Origin: Alphaproteobacteria bacterium
GTDB taxonomy: Bacteria; Pseudomonadota; Alphaproteobacteria; Geminicoccales; Geminicoccaceae
Length of the DNA: 64,000 nucleotides
NCBI GenBank assembly: GCA_026990035.1
Contig: JALSIM010000030.1
Coordinates: 62,001-126,000, forward strand
Direction: 5' to 3'
In this document: positions 61,192 through 64,000 of the stretch, piece by piece
How the letters are laid out: each line of letters starts with the position of its first letter
How positions within the stretch are numbered: position 1 is the first letter of the stretch
Translations under genes and position numbers: made by a program
Notes under the pieces: model-generated
Told to the model about the DNA's origin: nothing
Seen by the model: the letters and a program-made list of their open reading frames with translations, nothing else
Database searches by the model: none

Positions 61192-62457
61192 ATGCCGCTC
61201 TTGCTCGGCTGCATCGCCGACGATTTCACCGGCGCCACCGATCTCTGCAACATGCTGGTGCGTTACGGAATGCGCACCATCCAGCTCTTCGAAGTGCCGC
61301 CGAACGGAACCATCGGCGAGGAGGTGGACGCCGTCACCGTCGCCCTCAAGATCCGCACCTGCCCGGTCGCCGAGGCCAGGACGCAGGCCCTCGCCGCCCT
61401 CGCCCGCCTCCGGCGCGCCGGCGCCCGCCAGTTCCTCTTCAAATACTGCTCGACCTTCGACAGCACCGGGGAGGGCAACATCGGCCCCGTCGCCGACGCC
61501 CTGCTGGACGCCCTCGGGGCCGATCTGACCGTCGTCTGCCCGGCCTTTCCGGAGACCGGCCGCACCGTCTACAAGGGCCATCTGTTCGTCGGCGATCGGC
61601 TGCTCTCCGACACCCACATGCGCACCCATCCCCTGACACCGATGACCGACAGCAATCTGCTGCGTGTGCTCGGCCGCCAGACCCCGCACCGGGTGGGTCT
61701 GGTCGACTATGCGGTGGTGCGCCGGGGCGAAGGTGCGATCCGTGCCCGTCTCGCGGAATTGCGCGCCGCAGGGGTGCGCCACGCCATCACCGATGTCCTT
61801 CACGACGCCCATCTGATGGCCATCGGCCATGCCTGCGCCGATCTGCGCCTGGTGACCGGCGGCTCGGGGATCGCCATGGGCCTGCCCGACAACTTCCGCC
61901 GGGCGGGTCTGCTCGGGGAGAACCCGGAAGCTGCCCGGCTACCATCCATTGCCGGCAAGGAAGCGGTGCTGGCCGGTTCCTGCTCGGCGGCGACTCTCGA
62001 GCAGATCCGGGTCTTCGCCGCCCGGCGTCCGGTGCGCGCCCTCGACCCGCTGGAGCTCGCCCGGGGTTTCGATCCCGCCGAAATCGTCGCCTGGGCGAAG
62101 CCGCATCTGGCGGAGGGACCGGTGCTCGTCCATGCGAGCGCACCGCCCGAGAAGGTGAAGGCGGTGCAGGCGGCCCTCGGCCGTGAGCGGGCGGGGGAGA
62201 TCGTCGAACGGGCGATGGCGGCGATCGCCCGCGGGCTGGTCGAGGCCGGAGTGCGTCGGCTGGTGGTGGCCGGAGGCGAGACCGCGGGTGCGGTCTGCAC
62301 CGCGCTCGGCATCCGCGGGCTCCGGATCGGCCCCCAGATCGATCCCGGGGTCCCGGCCACGGTGAGCCTCGGCGAACCGCTCCTCGCGCTGGCGCTCAAG
62401 AGCGGCAATTTCGGCCGCCCGGATTTCTTCCTCGAGGCGTTCCGTGTGATGCCGTGA
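61192..62457 (+). CDS. Four-carbon acid sugar kinase family (3-oxo-tetronate kinase-like, DUF1537)
   Basis: A 421-residue kinase of the DUF1537/OtnK type, which phosphorylates 3-oxo-tetronates or related acid sugars. The N-terminal substrate domain begins GCIADDFTGATDLCNMLVRY, with FKYCSTFDSTGEGNIGPVAD and VVCPAFPETGRTVYKGHLFV. The C-terminal nucleotide domain has the Gly-rich LVVAGGETAGAVCTALGIRG and the ending ALALKSGNFGRPDFFLEAF. These are characteristic. GGGGGAGG precedes the ATG. Neighbours are a GYD protein and an IlvD/Edd dehydratase, which fits sugar-acid breakdown, but no aldolase or dehydrogenase partner (OtnC, OtnI, DenD) is in the window. Confidence 0.92.
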   Translation: MPLLLGCIADDFTGATDLCNMLVRYGMRTIQLFEVPPNGTIGEEVDAVTVALKIRTCPVAEARTQALAALARLRRAGARQFLFKYCSTFDSTGEGNIGPVADALLDALGADLTVVCPAFPETGRTVYKGHLFVGDRLLSDTHMRTHPLTPMTDSNLLRVLGRQTPHRVGLVDYAVVRRGEGAIRARLAELRAAGVRHAITDVLHDAHLMAIGHACADLRLVTGGSGIAMGLPDNFRRAGLLGENPEAARLPSIAGKEAVLAGSCSAATLEQIRVFAARRPVRALDPLELARGFDPAEIVAWAKPHLAEGPVLVHASAPPEKVKAVQAALGRERAGEIVERAMAAIARGLVEAGVRRLVVAGGETAGAVCTALGIRGLRIGPQIDPGVPATVSLGEPLLALALKSGNFGRPDFFLEAFRVMP

Positions 62458-62549
62458 CCGACTTCGGGCGGGCCGTTCCCGTCGAGATCCTCCGCCGCCT
62501 CCCCGACCTCGCCCTCTGGCTGCCCGCGACCACGGGCTACGGGCGGTGA
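62454..62549 (+). CDS. Small open frame overlapping the OtnK-like gene stop
   Basis: A 31-codon frame starts with a GTG that overlaps the kinase stop (GTGA), as a real downstream gene would. It reads MTDFGRAVPVEILRRLPDLA, then LWLPATTGYGR and a stop. I do not recognise it. It may be a genuine short peptide, the broken start of a lost operon partner, or chance. There is no separate ribosome site beyond what re-initiation would need. Confidence 0.3.
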   Translation: MTDFGRAVPVEILRRLPDLALWLPATTGYGR

Positions 62550-62555
62550 GAAGCC

Positions 62556-62849
62556 TCACGGCAACGACGCGATGATCTCGCGATAGGCGTTTTCCGGAAA
62601 CGCCTTCATGGTGGTGGTGCGGATGTTGCCGGCGGCACCCAGGGCGAGAGTGAAACGGGCGGCGCAGGCATCGTCGGGAGCCTCGTAAACCGCCACCATG
62701 TCGTAATCGCCCATGGTCATGTAGAAATGCAGGAAGCGGCCGCCCATGTCGGCCAGGAGCTCCTTGGCTTCCTCGAGCCGCTTCGGCGATTCCTTGACCC
62801 GGGCGATGCCTTTCTCGGTGAAGCGTACGAGCGCGATGTAGACCGACAT
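62556..62849 (-). CDS. GYD domain-containing protein
   Basis: A 97-residue protein with a single ferredoxin-like GYD domain, named for the motif seen here as TMGDYDMVAVYEAPDDACAA. It begins MSVYIALVRFTEKGIARVKE and ends AAGNIRTTTMKAFPENAYRE, both typical. The molecular role of the family is not known. GAGGAGG lies just upstream of the ATG at 62849; an upstream GTG or ATG at 62879 is poorer. It lies between the dehydratase and the kinase and is probably co-transcribed with the dehydratase (92 bp gap). Confidence 0.9.
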   Translation of the reverse strand: MSVYIALVRFTEKGIARVKESPKRLEEAKELLADMGGRFLHFYMTMGDYDMVAVYEAPDDACAARFTLALGAAGNIRTTTMKAFPENAYREIIASLP

Positions 62850-62940
62850 CGGGCCTCCTCCCTGTCCTCGCCCCCCCAAGCCTAACTTTTCCGCGACCGA
62901 CGGCCAACAGGGAAGCGGCCAGCAGGAAAGCGGAAGCCGT

Positions 62941-64000
62941 TCAGTGGATTTCCGGCTCCGGCAGGCGCGCGGTGCCCCCGAGAAAGTCGAAATCGCAGCC
63001 CTCGTGCGCCTGGCGGATGTGCGCCGTGTACATCCGGAGGTAGCCCCGCGGCCAGTTGTCCCGCGGCCTCCAGGCGGCCCGCCGGCGTGCCATCTCCTCC
63101 TCGGGAACGCGGAGGTCGATGCGCCGGGCCGCGACGTCGATCTCGATTACATCGCCGGTCCGCACGAAGGCCAGCGGTCCGCCGACCGCCGCCTCCGGTG
63201 CGACATGGAGGATGCAGGCGCCGTAGGAGGTACCGCTCATCCGCGCGTCGGAAACGCGGAGCATGTCCCGCACGCCGGCCCGCAGGAGCTTCCGCGGGAT
63301 CGGCAGCATGCCCCATTCCGGCATGCCCGGCCCTCCCACCGGTCCGCCGTTCTTGAGCACCAGCACGGTGTCCGGCGTCACCTCGAGATCCTCGCGGTCG
63401 ACCGCCGCCGCCATCTCCTCGTAGGTCTCGAACGCCAGTGCCGGTCCCCGGTGCTTCAGCAGGCGCGGATCCGCGGCCGAGGGCTTCATCACGCAGCCGT
63501 CGGGGGCGAGACTGCCGTAGAGCACCGCCGTCGCCTCTTCGGAGACCGGATCGTCGAGGGAATGGATGACATCCGGCAGCCGGACCTCGGCTCCGGCGAT
63601 GTTGTCGCCGAGGCTGCGCCCGTTGACGGTGATCCGATCGCGGTCGAGCAGCGGCTCCAGCCGCCCGAGGAGGGCCCGGATGCCACCGGCGTAGTAGAAA
63701 TCCTCCATGAGATATCGCCCGGAGGGGCGCACATTGGCGAGGACCGGTACTTCCCGGGCGATTTCGTCGAAGCGGGCGAGACCGAGCGGAATGCCGGCGC
63801 GCCGCGCCATCGCCACGAGATGGATGGTGGCGTTGGTCGAACCGCCCATGGCCATGTGGCAGCGGATGGCGTTGTCCACCGCACCCGGGTGCATGATGTC
63901 CGAGGGCTTCAGATCCTCCCAGACCATCTCGACGATCCGCCGGCCGGAGGCGGCGCACATCCGCGGATGGTTGGCGTCGGGGGCCGGGATCGAGGAAGCG
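62941..64000 (-). CDS. IlvD/Edd family dehydratase, C-terminal part (cut by window edge)
   Basis: The last 352 codons of an iron-sulfur dehydratase of the dihydroxy-acid/sugar-acid family. Starting at the window edge it reads SSIPAPDANHPRMCAASGRR, then the conserved GGSTNATIHLVAMARRAG and LANVRPSGRYLMEDFYYAGG. Next come FETYEEMAAAVDREDLEVTP, VLKNGGPVGGPGMPEWGMLP and DARMSGTSYGACILHVAPEA. The ending RGYLRMYTAHIRQAHEGCDF then DFLGGTARLPEPEIH is that of sugar-acid dehydratases (arabinonate or xylonate type) rather than biosynthetic IlvD. The N-terminal cluster-binding Cys lie outside the window. Proximity to the OtnK-like kinase supports sugar-acid catabolism. Confidence 0.9.
   Translation of the reverse strand, partial: ASSIPAPDANHPRMCAASGRRIVEMVWEDLKPSDIMHPGAVDNAIRCHMAMGGSTNATIHLVAMARRAGIPLGLARFDEIAREVPVLANVRPSGRYLMEDFYYAGGIRALLGRLEPLLDRDRITVNGRSLGDNIAGAEVRLPDVIHSLDDPVSEEATAVLYGSLAPDGCVMKPSAADPRLLKHRGPALAFETYEEMAAAVDREDLEVTPDTVLVLKNGGPVGGPGMPEWGMLPIPRKLLRAGVRDMLRVSDARMSGTSYGACILHVAPEAAVGGPLAFVRTGDVIEIDVAARRIDLRVPEEEMARRRAAWRPRDNWPRGYLRMYTAHIRQAHEGCDFDFLGGTARLPEPEIH

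Overview
The window is a contiguous piece of a high-GC, gene-dense bacterial chromosome with many 4-bp start/stop overlaps and frequent GTG or TTG starts. Four markers point to an alphaproteobacterium, probably Rhodospirillales-like: an ATP12-type F1-ATPase chaperone (otherwise mitochondrial), a Cpa/Tad pilus locus in the alphaproteobacterial order, a phaA-phaB pair, and many TRAP, TTT, Liv and peptide-type importers. No rRNA, tRNA, CRISPR array, transposase, integrase or phage gene was recognised. Both window edges cut genes (a TRAP binding protein on the left, an IlvD/Edd dehydratase on the right).

Layout. 1-4.6 kb: a TRAP transporter operon diverges from an RpiR/SIS regulator, with a strong AT-rich palindrome between them; a glycosyltransferase follows. 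4.6-8.3 kb: a thiamine-diphosphate (ThDP) enzyme and an acyl-CoA dehydrogenase, a decayed LysR gene, and cspA. 8.5-11.5 kb: pccB, ATP12 and a HAD phosphatase. 11.7-20.2 kb: a compact Flp/Tad pilus operon (flp, cpaA, B, C, D, E, tadA, B, C) without adjacent tadD or minor-pilin genes. 20.5-28.3 kb: phaA, phaB, an acyl-CoA ligase, a tripartite tricarboxylate transporter and a nitrilase, all on the plus strand, suggesting uptake and breakdown of a carboxylate or nitrile. 28.3-32.8 kb: a complete Liv-type ABC importer. 33-36.7 kb: a VOC protein, a BCCT transporter and a YeeE/YedE sulfur permease. 36.9-42.6 kb: a peptide/opine-type ABC importer whose two ATPases are fused into one protein.

42.8-45.3 kb is the least ordinary part. 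It holds an unrecognised histidine-motif lipoprotein, a six-helix K+ channel ending in a zinc ribbon, and a CcdA-like protein. The CcdA-like gene sits behind a mercury-type MerR operator and a 42-codon MerR stub. 45.3-48 kb: a GST, 6-phosphogluconate dehydrogenase and gluconokinase. 48-53.8 kb: an aromatic-ring-type FAD monooxygenase with a DUF2783 protein, then gpmA, ubiX and the znuABC zinc importer. 53.8-58.9 kb: a second orphan ThDP enzyme, a CRP/FNR regulator with a perfect CRP-like palindrome upstream, a ketopantoate reductase and an oxalyl-CoA-synthetase-like ligase. 59-64 kb: a PQQ sugar dehydrogenase lipoprotein, a DnaJ-type co-chaperone, a 3-oxo-tetronate kinase family gene, a GYD protein and the IlvD/Edd dehydratase.

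Overall this is a heterotroph's accessory metabolic region: many importers for organic acids, amino acids and peptides, each placed next to acyl-CoA, ThDP or sugar-acid enzymes. The best leads are the histidine lipoprotein, the mer-type operator with its stub regulator, the RpiR operator and the CRP-type operator. All family calls come from reading motifs; no database search was run.
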